A DNA stretch of 5,337 nt from Methylococcales bacterium (GTDB taxonomy: Bacteria > Pseudomonadota > Gammaproteobacteria > Methylococcales > Methylomonadaceae), in the NCBI GenBank assembly GCA_023134955.1, contig JAGLUC010000103.1, positions 1-5,337 on the forward strand, written 5' to 3'. The position numbers and the translations under genes were made by a program. Positions 5,301 to 5,337 of this stretch are shown here, one piece after another. Position 1 is the stretch's first letter. Every line of letters begins with the position of its first letter. The notes below the pieces were generated by a model, which was given only the letters and a program-made list of their open reading frames with translations, was not told the origin of the DNA and did no database searches.

Positions 5301-5337
5301 TCCAAAAGTATTCGCGGCAATAAAAAAGTAGCCCGTA
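5277..5337 (+). CDS. Possible start of a divergent gene, cut by the window edge
   Basis: ATG at 5277 opens a frame reading MNSTVINHSKSIRGNKKVAR that continues to the end of the window without a stop. The basic, polar composition is plausible for a protein N-terminus, and a divergent gene would explain the gap of about 100 bases before the epimerase. There is no Shine-Dalgarno sequence: the preceding stretch is T-rich (TTTTTTTGATTTATTAT). Twenty codons are too few to name a family, and the true start may differ or the frame may be chance. Confidence 0.35.
   Translation, partial: MNSTVINHSKSIRGNKKVAR

Overview
The window is AT-rich bacterial DNA that reads best as a chromosomal segment of a gammaproteobacterium. 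This is an inference. It rests on the CspA-type cold shock protein, the YfcH-type epimerase, the rubredoxin-reductase-like flavoprotein, and two kinds of dispersed palindromic repeat (GGGGTCAGGTCTTTGA-type and GCGGACTTCAGTCCGC-type) that I associate with gammaproteobacterial genomes, for example methanotrophs and sulfur oxidisers. No rRNA, tRNA, CRISPR array or intact transposase was seen.

Layout. Positions 18-191 (+) hold a decayed remnant resembling the C-terminus of a restriction-endonuclease-type protein, with an in-frame stop and an apparent internal deletion. Positions 192-542 contain no intact gene, only small palindromes and a short orphan reading-frame tail. A 68-residue cold shock protein follows at 676-882 (+), with an AT-rich leader. 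Between it and the convergent genes to the right lie a large hairpin (909-966) and a roughly 104 bp element with perfect 16 bp terminal inverted repeats (1025-1128), probably a non-autonomous relic related to REP-associated transposases.

The rest is coded on the minus strand and read from right to left. An SDR39U1/YfcH-type NAD(P)-dependent epimerase-like protein (5178-4267) comes first. It is followed by a paired palindromic repeat, then a short rubredoxin-reductase-like FAD/NAD(P)H oxidoreductase (4143-3127), and 18 nt later a 640-residue three-PAS sensor with a SpoIIE/RsbU-type PP2C phosphatase domain (3108-1186). A near-consensus -10 box lies in front of the reductase. Its -35 box falls in the arm of the dispersed repeat, so the reductase and phosphatase probably form their own transcription unit. 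At the far right a divergent plus-strand reading frame may begin at 5277 and is cut by the window edge.

How they may work together. The reductase-phosphatase pair is the most interesting unit. A flavoprotein that moves electrons from NAD(P)H sits next to a multi-PAS sensor whose first PAS domain looks like the redox/FAD-type PAS of NifL-like proteins, and whose output is a protein-serine/threonine phosphatase of the partner-switching kind. A redox-to-partner-switch link is a hypothesis only: no anti-sigma factor, STAS protein or rubredoxin is encoded in the window. I found no clear evidence of a wholly new defence or mobile system here.
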